Source: Loktanella sp. 5RATIMAR09
GTDB taxonomy: Bacteria; Pseudomonadota; Alphaproteobacteria; Rhodobacterales; Rhodobacteraceae
Direction of reading: 5' to 3'
Length of the DNA stretch: 64,000 bases
Assembly: GCF_001419985.1 (NCBI RefSeq)
Contig: NZ_LJAL01000006.1
Location: forward strand, 147,153 to 211,152
Part shown: positions 10,991-20,244 of the stretch, one piece after another
Layout: each line of letters opens with the position of its first letter
Numbering within the stretch: the first letter of the stretch is position 1
Made by a program: the position numbers and the translations under genes
Notes under the pieces: generated by a model
The model's database searches: none
Told to the model about the DNA's origin: nothing
Seen by the model: the letters and a program-made list of their open reading frames with translations, nothing else

Positions 10991-11706
10991 GCAAATTTCG
11001 CCTCTAGTGCCTTCATCGCCAGATCGAGTGCAACAGCGTCACTGCCGCGCACGACGATGTTCGACCCGTAAACCCCATCTTTCTGGAAAGGGTAAGACCC
11101 GACGCTCAGATCGGGGTAATCTTGCGCAAATGCGCCCAATGGTCCCGCCAGATCGCCCTCACCTTTGAAGAGTTGCAGGGTCCGCGACAAAAGCGGTGCA
11201 CCGCCTGTCAGGGTGGGCAGGATGCTTGCCACCATGGCTTTGAACACCGAAGGTACCCCCGCCATGACATGCACGTTGCCAAGGCTGAACCCCGGTGCCG
11301 TACTGACCGGATTGTCGATCAAGGTCGCCCCGTCGGGAATACGCGCCATGCGCAGACGTGCTGCGTTCAATTCCTGCCCCGAACGGTCATAATGCGCCTG
11401 CAACAGCGCGCGTGCATCGGCCCGCACGTCGATATGCGCACCAAAGGCTGCGGCGATGCAATCGGCGGTGATGTCATCATGGGTCGGCCCGATGCCGCCA
11501 CTGGTGAAGACATGCGCGTAGTCGGATGACAGAGCTTTGACCGCTGCGATAATCGCGTCCCTGTCGTCACTGACCACCCGCACCTCTTTGAGGTCGATCC
11601 CCCGCTCGGTCAATTGCCCTGCAAGATAGTGCATATTCGCATCGCGGGTCCGCCCCGAAAGGATCTCGTCGCCGATCACGAGCATGGCAGCGGTGGGGTT
11701 TGGCAT
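10987..11706 (-). CDS. CinA-type molybdopterin-binding domain protein (competence/damage-inducible protein A family)
   Basis: The protein has 239 residues and contains only the N-terminal MoCF-like domain of CinA: VIGDEILSGRTRDAN, then FTSGGIGPTHDDIT, then MAGVPSVFKAM. The C-terminal NMN deamidase domain of full CinA is absent, which is common in alphaproteobacterial versions. The biochemical role of the short form is unclear; nucleotide pyrophosphatase activity is known for relatives. ATG 11706 follows an AGGAG site; a longer frame upstream runs into the sfsA region and is rejected. It heads the four-gene operon and is divergent from sfsA across 42 bases. Confidence 0.87.
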   Translation of the reverse strand: MPNPTAAMLVIGDEILSGRTRDANMHYLAGQLTERGIDLKEVRVVSDDRDAIIAAVKALSSDYAHVFTSGGIGPTHDDITADCIAAAFGAHIDVRADARALLQAHYDRSGQELNAARLRMARIPDGATLIDNPVSTAPGFSLGNVHVMAGVPSVFKAMVASILPTLTGGAPLLSRTLQLFKGEGDLAGPLGAFAQDYPDLSVGSYPFQKDGVYGSNIVVRGSDAVALDLAMKALEAKFA

Positions 11707-11748
11707 CTGGTGGTTCTCCTGTCTTGTCAGAGTTGTTATAGGGCGCAT

Positions 11749-12450
11749 ATGGAATTTGCCACGCCTCTTGTCCCTGCCCGCCTGATCAAACGCTACAAAC
11801 GGTTTCTGGCCGATGTTCAGCTTGAGGACGGGCGCGAAGTCACCGCCCATTGCGCCAACCCCGGATCAATGATGGGTCTGGCCGAACCCGGCATGAAAGT
11901 CTGGCTTGAGCCGAATGATGATCTTAAGAAAAAACTCAAATTCGGCTGGCGTTTGGTGGATCACGAGAACGGGCATTTTACCGGTGTCGATACGTCGGTG
12001 CCCAACCGCGCGCTCAAGGCGGCCCTGATGGCGCATGAGGTGCCGGGTCTGCCGCCCTATGATCTGGTGCGGCCCGAGGTGAAGTACGGCGAAAACAGCC
12101 GGATTGATTTTCTGCTGAGTGGCAGTGGGCCGGATACTTATGTCGAGGTCAAAAGCGTGACCTTGTCCCGCCAAACCGGGCTGGCAGAGTTCCCCGATAG
12201 CGTCACTGCGCGCGGCGCCAAACATCTGGTGGAACTGGCACAGATGGTGCAGCAAGGGCATCGTGCGGTCATGTTCTATCTGGTGCAGCGCACGGATTGC
12301 ACGGCCGTGACTTTGGCAGGCGATATTGACCCCGCCTACAAAGCCGCCTTTAACCAAGCAGCAGACGCCGGCGTTACGGTTTTGGCGCAAGCATGCAGAA
12401 TTGACCCCACGGGGATCACGCTAGGCGATCCGATCCCGTTCCGGCCCTAG
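11749..12450 (+). CDS. sfsA: Sugar fermentation stimulation protein homologue
   Basis: The 233-residue protein matches the SfsA family from end to end. It begins with PARLIKRYKRFLADV and has AHCANPGSM, RIDFLL, YVEVKSVTL and FPDSVTARGAKHL; the EVK and D/E residues resemble a PD-(D/E)xK-type nuclease core. The cellular role is not settled; E. coli SfsA was linked to maltose gene expression. There is no strong ribosome site and the leader is very short, so translation may be nearly leaderless. The map gene follows on the same strand. Confidence 0.93.
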   Translation: MEFATPLVPARLIKRYKRFLADVQLEDGREVTAHCANPGSMMGLAEPGMKVWLEPNDDLKKKLKFGWRLVDHENGHFTGVDTSVPNRALKAALMAHEVPGLPPYDLVRPEVKYGENSRIDFLLSGSGPDTYVEVKSVTLSRQTGLAEFPDSVTARGAKHLVELAQMVQQGHRAVMFYLVQRTDCTAVTLAGDIDPAYKAAFNQAADAGVTVLAQACRIDPTGITLGDPIPFRP

Positions 12451-12505
12451 AAGTTTGTGCGCAATTCGCCTATGTGGCGGGAAAGACGACAAAGGAACGC
12501 GACCC

Positions 12506-13378
12506 GTGGAAACGAACAAAACGCATCTGACCAAAGATGGCATTCGCCTGTATCAGCCCGACGACTTTGCCGGCATGGCAAAAGCAGGGGCACTGGCGGC
12601 CAAACTTCTGGACGATATCGCGCCGCATGTCGTCGTCGGCCAAACCACGGGTGAGCTTGACCGTTTGATCACCCAGTGGGTGCAAGAAGCTGGCGCGGTC
12701 TCGGCCACAATTGGATATAAAGGCTATCAGCACGCGAGCTGTATTTCCGTGAACCACGTCGTCTGTCACGGTATTCCCGGCGCGCCGATCCCGAAATCAG
12801 CCAGCGAGACCGTATCGCGCAACCATGAAAAGCGACGCGATGATGATGCGCTCAAGGACGGGGATATCCTGAATATCGACGTCACTGTGATCGTTGACGG
12901 CTGGTTTGGCGACACCAGCCGTATGTATGTCGCAGGTACGCCATCCAAAAAGGCCGAACGCTTGATCCAGGTGACCCACGATGCCCTGATGAAAGGGATC
13001 GAGGCCGCAAAGCCAGGCAATACCTTTGGCGATATCGGCCACGCGATCCAGCTTTATGCCGAAAGCCACCGCATGTCCGTCGTCCGCGATTTTTGCGGGC
13101 ATGGGCTGGGCCGCGTGTTCCATGCGCCACCCAATGTGCTGCACTACGGGCGCGAAGGCACCGGTGCGCGGCTTGAGGAAGGGATGTTCTTTACAATTGA
13201 GCCGATGATCAATCTGGGGCGCCCTGATACCAAGGTTCTGGTCGATGACTGGACCGCTGTGACCTATGACAGATCGCTATCAGCGCAGTTTGAACATTCG
13301 ATCGGCATCACCGCCGACGGGTGCGAGATTTTCACGCGCTCACCAAGCGGCAGGTTTCACCCGACCTACGGCGGATAA
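12506..13378 (+). CDS. map: Type I methionine aminopeptidase
   Basis: The enzyme removes the initiator methionine from new proteins. All five metal ligands are in place: Asp125, Asp136, His199, Glu232 and Glu263, within the motifs IDVTVIVDGWFGDTS, CGHGLG, TIEPM and QFEHS. The start is GTG 12506, which follows an AAAGGAA site at the usual distance; no ATG gives a sensible N-terminus. At 290 residues it is longer than the bacterial norm of about 265. Part of this is a polar insertion at about residues 94-114, just before the conserved LKDGDILNID. A loop-lengthening insertion there could change substrate or ribosome contacts. Confidence 0.93.
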   Translation: METNKTHLTKDGIRLYQPDDFAGMAKAGALAAKLLDDIAPHVVVGQTTGELDRLITQWVQEAGAVSATIGYKGYQHASCISVNHVVCHGIPGAPIPKSASETVSRNHEKRRDDDALKDGDILNIDVTVIVDGWFGDTSRMYVAGTPSKKAERLIQVTHDALMKGIEAAKPGNTFGDIGHAIQLYAESHRMSVVRDFCGHGLGRVFHAPPNVLHYGREGTGARLEEGMFFTIEPMINLGRPDTKVLVDDWTAVTYDRSLSAQFEHSIGITADGCEIFTRSPSGRFHPTYGG

Positions 13379-13424
13379 TTCCAAAAGGGGAAAACAATCG
13401 GCGATTTCCCCTCTTGCGAATAAC

Positions 13425-13453
13425 TTGCAACTGGAGCCCCTTGGCCCTATATC
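13425..13453 (+). promoter_or_regulatory. Candidate promoter for the TRAP binding-protein gene
   Basis: TTGCAA (13425-13430) and TATATC (13448-13453) are separated by exactly 17 bases and lie 60 bases before the start codon. Just upstream, an 8-base inverted repeat (AGGGGAAA / TTTCCCCT, 13386-13412) follows the map gene and may help end its transcript, though it has no T-run. Confidence 0.45.
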
Positions 13454-13512
13454 TGATGTGTCGCTAGCGGTGACACCTTTTCCCTGAAAATCTGATAAAA
13501 AGGATGCACGCT

Positions 13513-14547
13513 ATGCACCTGATAAAATCTGCCGCTCTGCTGGCCGCGCTTGGCCTGTCTGCAACAACCGCAACCGCCCAAGAAGTGACACTGCGCTTTC
13601 AGCACTTTGTTTCGCCTGCCAGCGCAAACCCCACCTATTTCATGCAGCCGTGGGCCGATACCATTGAGGAACAGTCCAATGGCCGCATCAAGGTGGAACT
13701 CTACCCCTTTATGCAGCTCGGTGGCTCTGCCCCCAGCCAATATGACCTGATCCGCGATGGCGCGATTGACGGCGGCTGGGTGATCCCCGGCTATCAGCCC
13801 AACCGTTTCCCCGAAGCGGAAGCGATGGAACTGCCCTTCATGACTTCAAAGTCAGGCGAAGAAGCCAGCGCTGCCGCGTGGGAGTTTACCCAACAATACC
13901 TGATGGATGATTTTGCGGATGTGCATGTCATTGCGGCCCATATGCATGGCCCCGGCATCGTTCACAAACGCGGCGCATCCGTCGAAACGGTCGAAGATTT
14001 CGCAGGCCTGAAACTGCGCGGCCCGTCGCGCACTGCAACGCTGTTGCTGGAGGAGCTGGGCGCAACACCCATCGGGATGCCGGTACCGCAGTTCCCAGAG
14101 GCCCTGTCGCGCGGTGTCGTTGATGGCGGCGTGATTACGTGGGAAATGTCGCCTTCGCTGAAACTTGACGAGCTGACCGACAGCCATACGGATGTGGCGG
14201 GTGATCAGGCGCTGTATAACCTCTATTTCATCTGGGCGATGAACAAGGATGTGTATGAAGGCATGCCGGACGATCTGCGCGCAATCCTCGACGCCAATTC
14301 CGGCATGATGGCAAGCCGCTGGGCAGGCCGCGCGCATGATACCGGTGATATCGTCGGGCGCGATGTGATGGCTGCCGATGGTAACGAGATCGCAGTTATG
14401 TCTGAGGCTGAGACCAACCGGATCAAAGCGGTCGGTGCGGATGTGACCGCCGCATGGATCGCCGAGATGGACGCCAAAGGCTATGATGGTGCCGCATTGG
14501 TTGCCAGTGCACAAGCTGCTGTTGCCGCGAACCGCGCGGGACAGTAG
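13513..14547 (+). CDS. TRAP transporter substrate-binding protein (DctP family), orphan
   Basis: The protein has 344 residues. Residues 1-21 form a signal peptide ending in ATAQE. The rest is a DctP fold, with FQHFVSPASANP near the start and a KLRGPSRTATLLLEELGATPIGMPVPQFPEAL block that contains the conserved Arg for a carboxylate ligand. It would deliver an organic acid to a TRAP permease. No DctQ or DctM gene lies nearby, so it must work with a distant permease. ATG 13513 is preferred over ATG 13504 because an AAAAGG site lies 9 bases before it. Confidence 0.92.
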   Translation: MHLIKSAALLAALGLSATTATAQEVTLRFQHFVSPASANPTYFMQPWADTIEEQSNGRIKVELYPFMQLGGSAPSQYDLIRDGAIDGGWVIPGYQPNRFPEAEAMELPFMTSKSGEEASAAAWEFTQQYLMDDFADVHVIAAHMHGPGIVHKRGASVETVEDFAGLKLRGPSRTATLLLEELGATPIGMPVPQFPEALSRGVVDGGVITWEMSPSLKLDELTDSHTDVAGDQALYNLYFIWAMNKDVYEGMPDDLRAILDANSGMMASRWAGRAHDTGDIVGRDVMAADGNEIAVMSEAETNRIKAVGADVTAAWIAEMDAKGYDGAALVASAQAAVAANRAGQ

Positions 14548-14560
14548 CCCCAAGCACCGG

Positions 14561-14593
14561 GCAACCCTTTCGCCACAGATCACAAAGGGTTGC
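14561..14593 (+). terminator. Hairpin after the TRAP binding-protein gene
   Basis: The perfect 10-base arms GCAACCCTTT and AAAGGGTTGC enclose a 13-base loop, 13 bases after the stop codon. There is no T-run, so it may be an mRNA-stabilising hairpin rather than a true terminator. A second, shorter repeat (GCCAAG at 14641, CTTGGC at 14662) precedes the next gene. Confidence 0.45.
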
Positions 14594-14676
14594 TCGGACA
14601 TGTGCTGATTGCGTTGCGCAATACCCGCGCTGTCAGCTATGCCAAGGTTGATTTTATCGATCTTGGCTTTTGATTT

Positions 14677-15738
14677 ATGACAACCGACACTGGCTCTCCG
14701 CCCACAGCGACCGTGATGGACAACCACTTTGGTGGACGCTTCCAGATCGTCGTGGTCCTGATCGCCATCGCTGCTGTGCTTTTGCTAGTGCTGCAATCTG
14801 ACGCCGGGCTTGGCCCTGTGCTGGCGGTGGCCTCCGGCTACGCGCTCGGAATTTCGCTTGTTGTTGCGGCCTGGCTTCTGGCGCAATTCATCTGGCTCAG
14901 AGTGCAGCAAAAGCGCCAGACAAGCGGCCAAACACCGGATAACCCGATGGCATGGTATCGTGCTTATCTAGCGACGATCCGTTGGGGGGACATTTTCGCA
15001 GCCCTTCTCGCACTGATCGTCACGGTCTCTTGCTTTACCGTTTACAAAAGTACCGTCGTCGGGGCAGAGGGCTATGGATTTGACGCGATGTTCATCGCAT
15101 GGGACCGCGCGCTTTTTGGGGGACAGGATCCTTGGGTCTTGTCCCACGCAGTATTTCCGACACCGTTTCTGACCAAAATCATTGATTTCATCTATCATCC
15201 CGCGTTCTTGCCAATGGTACTGGGATATACCGTTTGCATTGCGGCCCAAGGACGGCCTGCGTTGCGCTATACCTACATGGTTTCTTATCTGGCCAGTTTC
15301 GTGATTATCGGAATGGTTATGGCCAGTGCAATGCACTCGGCAGGGCCCGTTTATGACGGGGTGCTTTTCGGGGATGGCACCACCTTCGCGCCGCTGATCG
15401 AGCGGCTTGCCGCCCAGAGCGCGGCCGCCGGTCCATTCAGTGCGGTCTTTGCTCAAGACTATCTTCTGCGCTTGAACGAGTTGGGCGTGACCGGCCTGGG
15501 TGGCGGTATCTCTGCGATGCCGTCGATGCATATCGTGCTGGCGTTCTTGTGGGTTTTACCCGCGTGGCATCTGAACCGCGTGCTGGGTGCAATCGTGACA
15601 GTTTATGCCCTGATCATCTGGATCGGGTCAGTACACCTTGGATGGCACTACTTTGTAGATGGGCTTGTCGGTGTCGCCGTGCTTGGACCGATCTGGTACG
15701 CATCAGGGCGCGCCTTCGGGCTTTATGGTAAAGCCTAG
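14677..15738 (+). CDS. PAP2-superfamily membrane phosphatase (inositolphosphotransferase-like branch)
   Basis: The 353-residue membrane protein has about seven hydrophobic segments. The PAP2 active-site motifs are near the C-terminus: PSMH in a membrane-edge loop, then GSVHLGWHYFVDG, which supplies the His that acts on the phosphate. The layout, with long N-terminal membrane segments and late motifs, fits the PAP2_3 (Aur1/Ipt1-like) branch, which acts on lipid head groups. The actual lipid is unknown. The stop codon overlaps that of the convergent polyprenyl synthase gene by 4 bases. Confidence 0.85.
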   Translation: MTTDTGSPPTATVMDNHFGGRFQIVVVLIAIAAVLLLVLQSDAGLGPVLAVASGYALGISLVVAAWLLAQFIWLRVQQKRQTSGQTPDNPMAWYRAYLATIRWGDIFAALLALIVTVSCFTVYKSTVVGAEGYGFDAMFIAWDRALFGGQDPWVLSHAVFPTPFLTKIIDFIYHPAFLPMVLGYTVCIAAQGRPALRYTYMVSYLASFVIIGMVMASAMHSAGPVYDGVLFGDGTTFAPLIERLAAQSAAAGPFSAVFAQDYLLRLNELGVTGLGGGISAMPSMHIVLAFLWVLPAWHLNRVLGAIVTVYALIIWIGSVHLGWHYFVDGLVGVAVLGPIWYASGRAFGLYGKA

Positions 15739-16733
15739 GTGATCCGCGCGACGACGTAATCCGCCAGATCGACCAGCATCTTTTTCAGCGGATGCTCTGG
15801 CACAGCATCGAGAGCTGTTTTCGCCTTGTCGGCCCATGCCAGCGCGTCTTGTCGCGTGGCCTCCATCGTGCCGTGCTTTGCAAGCAGAGCAATTGCCTGA
15901 TCAAGGTCGCCCTCTTCCTGCCTGCCCTTCCCGATCGTCCGTTCCCAAAAAGCGCGTTCGTCCGCATCGGCAGCGGTAATGGCCCGAATCACAGGCAGGG
16001 TAAGTTTGCGTTCGCGGAAATCGTCGCCAACGTTCTTACCGGTGGCTTTGGTGCCGCCATAGTCCAGAAGATCATCGACAATCTGGAACGAAATCCCCAA
16101 TGCATCGCCGTAGTCAAAGAGCGCTTGTTTGGTCGCGGCATCCTGTCCAGCAATCTCGCCGCCCACTTCCATCGCAGCGCTAAACAGTGCTGCGGTCTTG
16201 CCGCGCACGACTTGCAGATAGATTGCTTCGGTCGTTGCCAGATCGCTGGCGGCGGTCAGTTGCAGCACCTCGCCCTCGGCAATGGTAGCAGAGGCATTGG
16301 CCAGAATATCCAGCACGCGCAGTGACCCCGTTTCGACCATCAACTGGAACGACCGCGCGAAAAGGTAATCGCCCACAAGCACGCTTGAAGTGTTGTCCCA
16401 CAACAGGTTTGCCGTCGGCCTGCCGCGCCGCTGGCTGCTTTCATCAACCACGTCATCATGCAGCAAAGTGGCGGTATGAATAAACTCAACCGTGGCCGCC
16501 AGATGGATATGGTAAGGCCCCTCATACCCACACATCCGCGCCGCCGCGAGCGTCAGCATCGGGCGCAGGCGCTTGCCACCTGCCTCGACCAGATGTGCCG
16601 TCACTTCGGGGATGCGCGGGGCATGTTCGGACGCCATACGCTCGCGGATCAGGGCGTTTACGGCGGTCAGATCGTCAGCCAGCGCCTCGGCGAGTTGTTC
16701 GTGCGGTTTGGTGGCAGCGGTATCAAGGCTCAT
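15735..16733 (-). CDS. Polyprenyl (octaprenyl/decaprenyl) diphosphate synthase
   Basis: This all-trans polyprenyl diphosphate synthase has 332 residues from ATG 16733. It carries both aspartate-rich motifs, LLHDDVVDES (first DDxxD) and IVDDLLDYGG (second DDxxD), plus the GGKRLRP start block. It elongates farnesyl or geranyl diphosphate with isopentenyl diphosphate to give the ubiquinone side chain, probably decaprenyl because related bacteria use Q-10. Upstream in-frame ATGs (16748, 16769) lack a ribosome site, while 16733 has CGGAAA in front. It is divergent from the DUF2007-like gene. Confidence 0.9.
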   Translation of the reverse strand: MSLDTAATKPHEQLAEALADDLTAVNALIRERMASEHAPRIPEVTAHLVEAGGKRLRPMLTLAAARMCGYEGPYHIHLAATVEFIHTATLLHDDVVDESSQRRGRPTANLLWDNTSSVLVGDYLFARSFQLMVETGSLRVLDILANASATIAEGEVLQLTAASDLATTEAIYLQVVRGKTAALFSAAMEVGGEIAGQDAATKQALFDYGDALGISFQIVDDLLDYGGTKATGKNVGDDFRERKLTLPVIRAITAADADERAFWERTIGKGRQEEGDLDQAIALLAKHGTMEATRQDALAWADKAKTALDAVPEHPLKKMLVDLADYVVARIT

Positions 16734-16789
16734 CGCATTTTCCGTCATGTGAATAGACAACGGTTGCACCGCGCCTTAGGTCTTTGGTT

Positions 16790-17008
16790 ATGAAAGAGCT
16801 TTTACGCACCAATGACCCGACAGTCATCGCCTTTGCAACCGCCCTTCTGGACAGCGAGGGTATAGACTGGTTCACCTTCGACGTAAATATGAGCGTCCTT
16901 GAAGGCAGCATTGGCATTATGCCGCGCCGCCTGATGGTGCTGGACCGCGATTTGTTTATGGCCGAGGCCGTGATGCGGGACGGAGAGATTGATCTTGGGC
17001 GCGACTGA
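16790..17008 (+). CDS. DUF2007-like small protein
   Basis: The 72-residue soluble protein begins MKELLRTND and has the layout of the DUF2007 family (putative signal-transducing, ferredoxin-like fold): an N-terminal strand, a helix over ATALLDSEGI and a LMVLDRDL segment. Its function is not known. ATG 16790 is chosen over a TTG six bases earlier. The end overlaps the start of the methyltransferase gene by 14 bases, so the two are translationally coupled. Confidence 0.82.
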   Translation: MKELLRTNDPTVIAFATALLDSEGIDWFTFDVNMSVLEGSIGIMPRRLMVLDRDLFMAEAVMRDGEIDLGRD

Positions 17009-17756
17009 GGACCTGAGCAAAGACGACTTTCTGGGCGGAAAGATCGCGATCTGGCAGCCCAAACGCGGGTATCGCGCAGGTGTCGATCCGGTCATTCTGG
17101 CAGCCTCGGTTGCGGCAAAAGCGGGTCAATCGGTTCTGGAACTGGGGTGCGGCGTTGGAACCGCGTCGCTTTGTCTGGCCGCCCGTGTGCCTGATGTGCA
17201 GATAACGGGGGTTGAGGTGCAGCCAGAATATGCCGCACTCGCCCAGCATAATGCCGCAGAAAATGCGCTGCCGCTGACGGTGGTCACGGCAGATTTGCGC
17301 GCGTTGCCAGCGGACCTGCGCCAAGAACGGTTTGATCATGTCATCATGAACCCGCCCTATTTTGATCGCACTGCCGGCACGGCATCGGATGACACAGGCA
17401 AGGATATTGCTTTTGCCGGTGACACGCCGTTACAGGCGTGGCTGGACGTCGGGGCAAAACGGGTCGGACCGCGCGGATACCTGACGCTGATCCAACGTAT
17501 GGAACGTCTGCCAGAGGTTCTGGATGCGCTTGCGGGGCGGCTTGGGGCCATCATTGTGCGGCCCGTCGCAGGACGGGCGCACCGCGCGCCAGAGCTTTTC
17601 TTGCTGCAAGCGCGACAGGAAGGGAAAACGCCGTTTCGCATGGCGCCGACGCTGGTCGTGCATGCAGGTGACACGCATCAAGGTGATCAGGAAAGCTATA
17701 CCCAAGAAGTCGCGCGCGTTTTGCGGAACGGCGTGGAATTACCCATCTGGCGTTAA
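16995..17756 (+). CDS. N6-adenine-type methyltransferase (TrmN6-like)
   Basis: The 253-residue Rossmann methyltransferase has an SAM-binding LELGCGVGTASL loop, a GVEVQPEY acidic strand end and the catalytic NPPYF motif of N6-adenine or glutamine methylation. The overall layout resembles tRNA1(Val) adenine-37 N6-methyltransferase. The start is TTG 16995, with a GGAG site 9 bases upstream; a TTG six bases earlier lies too close to that site. The gene overlaps the preceding DUF2007-like gene. Confidence 0.85.
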   Translation: MGATEDLSKDDFLGGKIAIWQPKRGYRAGVDPVILAASVAAKAGQSVLELGCGVGTASLCLAARVPDVQITGVEVQPEYAALAQHNAAENALPLTVVTADLRALPADLRQERFDHVIMNPPYFDRTAGTASDDTGKDIAFAGDTPLQAWLDVGAKRVGPRGYLTLIQRMERLPEVLDALAGRLGAIIVRPVAGRAHRAPELFLLQARQEGKTPFRMAPTLVVHAGDTHQGDQESYTQEVARVLRNGVELPIWR

Positions 17757-17872
17757 CGAATTTGCAATACTCGGCCTGCACGGTGGAAAGATGCCCAATT
17801 TCTGCCTTGCAGCGTGACAGACGGGATCGAATGTGCTGCAATCAGAATACCCAAACCTAGAGGAGATCGACT

Positions 17873-18040
17873 ATGAGCTTGAGTTCGCATATACAGGAAC
17901 TGAAGAAGAAGCATAAACACCTCTCTGAGCATGTCGAAGCGATGCAGCGAAGCCCATCTGCGGACGACATCGAAATTGCAAAACTCAAGAAGCAGAAATT
18001 GATTCTCAAGGAAGAAATTTCGCGCCTCAGCGCGCACTAG
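17873..18040 (+). CDS. YdcH-like (DUF465) small protein, 55 aa
   Basis: This short gene begins at ATG 17873 after a strong GAGGAGA site and ends at TAG 18040. The 55-residue product is almost entirely helical and highly charged (LKKKHKHLSEHVEAMQ, then IAKLKKQKLILKEEISRL). It matches the YdcH/DUF465 pattern of a short helical hairpin that dimerises. Its function is unknown. It stands alone between the methyltransferase gene and a bidirectional terminator. Confidence 0.88.
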   Translation: MSLSSHIQELKKKHKHLSEHVEAMQRSPSADDIEIAKLKKQKLILKEEISRLSAH

Positions 18041-18061
18041 CGGTTTCAAACGCTGAAAAGA

Positions 18062-18090
18062 AAAGGCCACGTCGCTTTGACGTGGCCTTT
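18062..18090. terminator. Bidirectional rho-independent terminator
   Basis: The 12-base arms AAAGGCCACGTC and GACGTGGCCTTT pair perfectly around a 5-base loop. Read on the minus strand, the hairpin is followed by TTTTCTTTT, so it ends the phaA/phbB transcript. On the plus strand it can serve the YdcH-like gene, although the T-run there is short. Confidence 0.85.
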
Positions 18091-18114
18091 GTGATTCTCA
18101 GGATGCGCCAGTGC

Positions 18115-18840
18115 TTAGGTCATGTACTGGCCACCATTGGCCGACAGGGTAGACCCGGTCACAAAACCCGCATCATCAGACACAAGGAAACAGACCGCGC
18201 GCGCAATTTCCGAGGCTTCGCCAAGGCGACCAACAGGAATCTGCGGCAGAATGACCTCGTTCATCACTTTCTCGGGGATCGTGCTCATCATTTCGGTGTT
18301 GATATAGCCGGGGGCCACAATGTTGACCGTGATACCGGCGCGCGCGCCCTCTTGCGCAAGTGATTTGGTGAAACCGATGTCGCCTGCTTTGGTCGCGGCA
18401 TAGTTTGCCTGCGCAAACTGGCCTTTCTGACCATTGATCGAAGAGATCGTGACGATGCGGCCGAACTTGCGCTCGCGCATCCCGCCCCAGACATTATGTG
18501 TCATGTTGAACACGCCGTTCAGGTTGGTGTCGATGCATTCGTGCCACTGCTGCGGGGTCATCTTGTGGAACGGCGCGTCGCGGGTGATGCCCGCGTTGTT
18601 CACCAAAATCTCGACCGGACCGAGATCCGCCTCGATTTGCGCGATACCAGCCTGACAGGCCTCGTAATTCGCGACATCCCATTTGTAGGTCTTGATGCCG
18701 GTTTCAGATGTAAAGGCGGCAGCCTTCTCATCGTTGCCGGCGTAGGTCGCGGCAACCTGATAGCCTGCATCTTTCAATGCTTTCGAAATAGCTGCGCCAA
18801 TACCGCGCGAGCCGCCTGTCACAAGTGCAACACGGGACAT
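18115..18840 (-). CDS. phbB: Acetoacetyl-CoA reductase
   Basis: The 241-residue short-chain dehydrogenase is of the PhaB type. It reduces acetoacetyl-CoA to (R)-3-hydroxybutyryl-CoA with NADPH, the second step of polyhydroxybutyrate synthesis. The nucleotide loop GGSRGIGA, the NNAG motif, Ser133/134 and Tyr147-x3-Lys151 are all present. It ends in the family's SANGGQYM segment. It lies 79 bases after phaA on the same strand, and a strong terminator follows. The polymerase gene phaC is not in the window. Confidence 0.95.
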   Translation of the reverse strand: MSRVALVTGGSRGIGAAISKALKDAGYQVAATYAGNDEKAAAFTSETGIKTYKWDVANYEACQAGIAQIEADLGPVEILVNNAGITRDAPFHKMTPQQWHECIDTNLNGVFNMTHNVWGGMRERKFGRIVTISSINGQKGQFAQANYAATKAGDIGFTKSLAQEGARAGITVNIVAPGYINTEMMSTIPEKVMNEVILPQIPVGRLGEASEIARAVCFLVSDDAGFVTGSTLSANGGQYMT

Positions 18841-18919
18841 AGATTTCTCCTCCCAGAGATTTGATTACGTAATCTTGTTATCGTTGCGCCACCTTGGGCG
18901 CAACAATGTTTCTCAAAAA

Positions 18920-20095
18920 TTACGGGCGCTCAACGCACATTGCAACACCCATGCCGCCACCGATGCACAGCGTGGCAAGGCCTTTCTTGGCACCGCGGCG
19001 CTTCATTTCGAACAGCAGCGTGTTCAGAACGCGGCAGCCGGATGCACCGATCGGGTGACCGATCGCGATGGCCCCGCCGTTAACGTTCACGATCGCCGGA
19101 TCCCAGCCCATCTCTTTATTGACAGCACATGCTTGGGCGGCAAAAGCTTCGTTCGCTTCGACAAGATCGAGATCGTCAACGCTCCAACCGGCTTTGGCCA
19201 GCGCCTTTTGCGATGCGTAGATCGGGCCGACACCCATGATCGTCGGGTCAAGCCCGGCTGTGGCGTAAGACACAATGCGTGCCAGCGGTTCGATGCCGCG
19301 TTTCTCGGCCTCATCCGCGGACATCAACAAAGTTGCCGCCGCACCGTCGTTCAGGCCAGAGGCGTTTGCCGCGGTCACAGACCCGTCCTTGGTAAAAGCC
19401 GGACGCAGTTTCTGCATCGCTTCAATGGTTGCGCCGTGGCGGATGTATTCGTCTTTATCGACGATGATATCGCCCTTGCGGGTTTTCACGGTGAAGGCGG
19501 TGATTTCATCATCAAAGCGGCCTTCTTTCTGGGCCGCTTCTGCCTTGTTCTGGGACGCAACCGCGAACACGTCCTGCATTTCGCGTGTGATCTGGTACTT
19601 CTCAGCCACGTTTTCGGCTGTTTGACCCATATGATAGTTGTTGAACGCATCCCACAGACCGTCACGGATCATGGTGTCGATATAGGTCATATCGCCCATT
19701 TTGTGACCGGCGCGCAGGTTCGCGGCATGTGTTGACAGTGACATGTTTTCCTGACCGCCGGCGGCGACAATAGACGCATCACCCAACTGGATGTGCTGTG
19801 CGCCCAGCGCAACCGCGCGCAGACCGGACCCACAGACCTGATTGATACCCCAAGCGGCAGATTCTTTCGGCAAACCCGCGTTGATATGTGCCTGACGCGC
19901 AGGGTTTTGCCCTTGGGCGGCGGTCAGAACCTGACCGAGGATCGTTTCACTGACTTCGGATTTATCGATACCGGCGCGGGCGACGACGGCTTCCAGGACG
20001 GTGGCCCCCAGATCATGTGCGGGTGTGTTTGCGAATGATCCGCCGAAACTGCCAACGGCGGTGCGTGCTGCGGATGCGATAACGACGTTCGTCAT
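18920..20095 (-). CDS. phaA: Acetyl-CoA acetyltransferase (beta-ketothiolase)
   Basis: The 391-residue thiolase condenses two acetyl-CoA to acetoacetyl-CoA, the first step of polyhydroxybutyrate synthesis. The acylated Cys88 lies in NQVCGSG, the base His347 in GHPIGASG and the second catalytic Cys377 in CIGGGMG. A GAAGGG site precedes the ATG. Together with phbB it forms the monomer-supply operon for carbon storage. Confidence 0.96.
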   Translation of the reverse strand: MTNVVIASAARTAVGSFGGSFANTPAHDLGATVLEAVVARAGIDKSEVSETILGQVLTAAQGQNPARQAHINAGLPKESAAWGINQVCGSGLRAVALGAQHIQLGDASIVAAGGQENMSLSTHAANLRAGHKMGDMTYIDTMIRDGLWDAFNNYHMGQTAENVAEKYQITREMQDVFAVASQNKAEAAQKEGRFDDEITAFTVKTRKGDIIVDKDEYIRHGATIEAMQKLRPAFTKDGSVTAANASGLNDGAAATLLMSADEAEKRGIEPLARIVSYATAGLDPTIMGVGPIYASQKALAKAGWSVDDLDLVEANEAFAAQACAVNKEMGWDPAIVNVNGGAIAIGHPIGASGCRVLNTLLFEMKRRGAKKGLATLCIGGGMGVAMCVERP

Positions 20096-20244
20096 GGATG
20101 GTTCCCTTCAGGTTTTGGTCCAGCAAAAAGGTGCCAGTTCCACCCGACAGGTGCAAGCCAAACACCTTAGCCCAATGCCCCTTTGGGTATGCCCAATTGT
20201 GCCGAAAAGCAAATCAAAGCATCCCAACGCATGGTAGATCTCTG

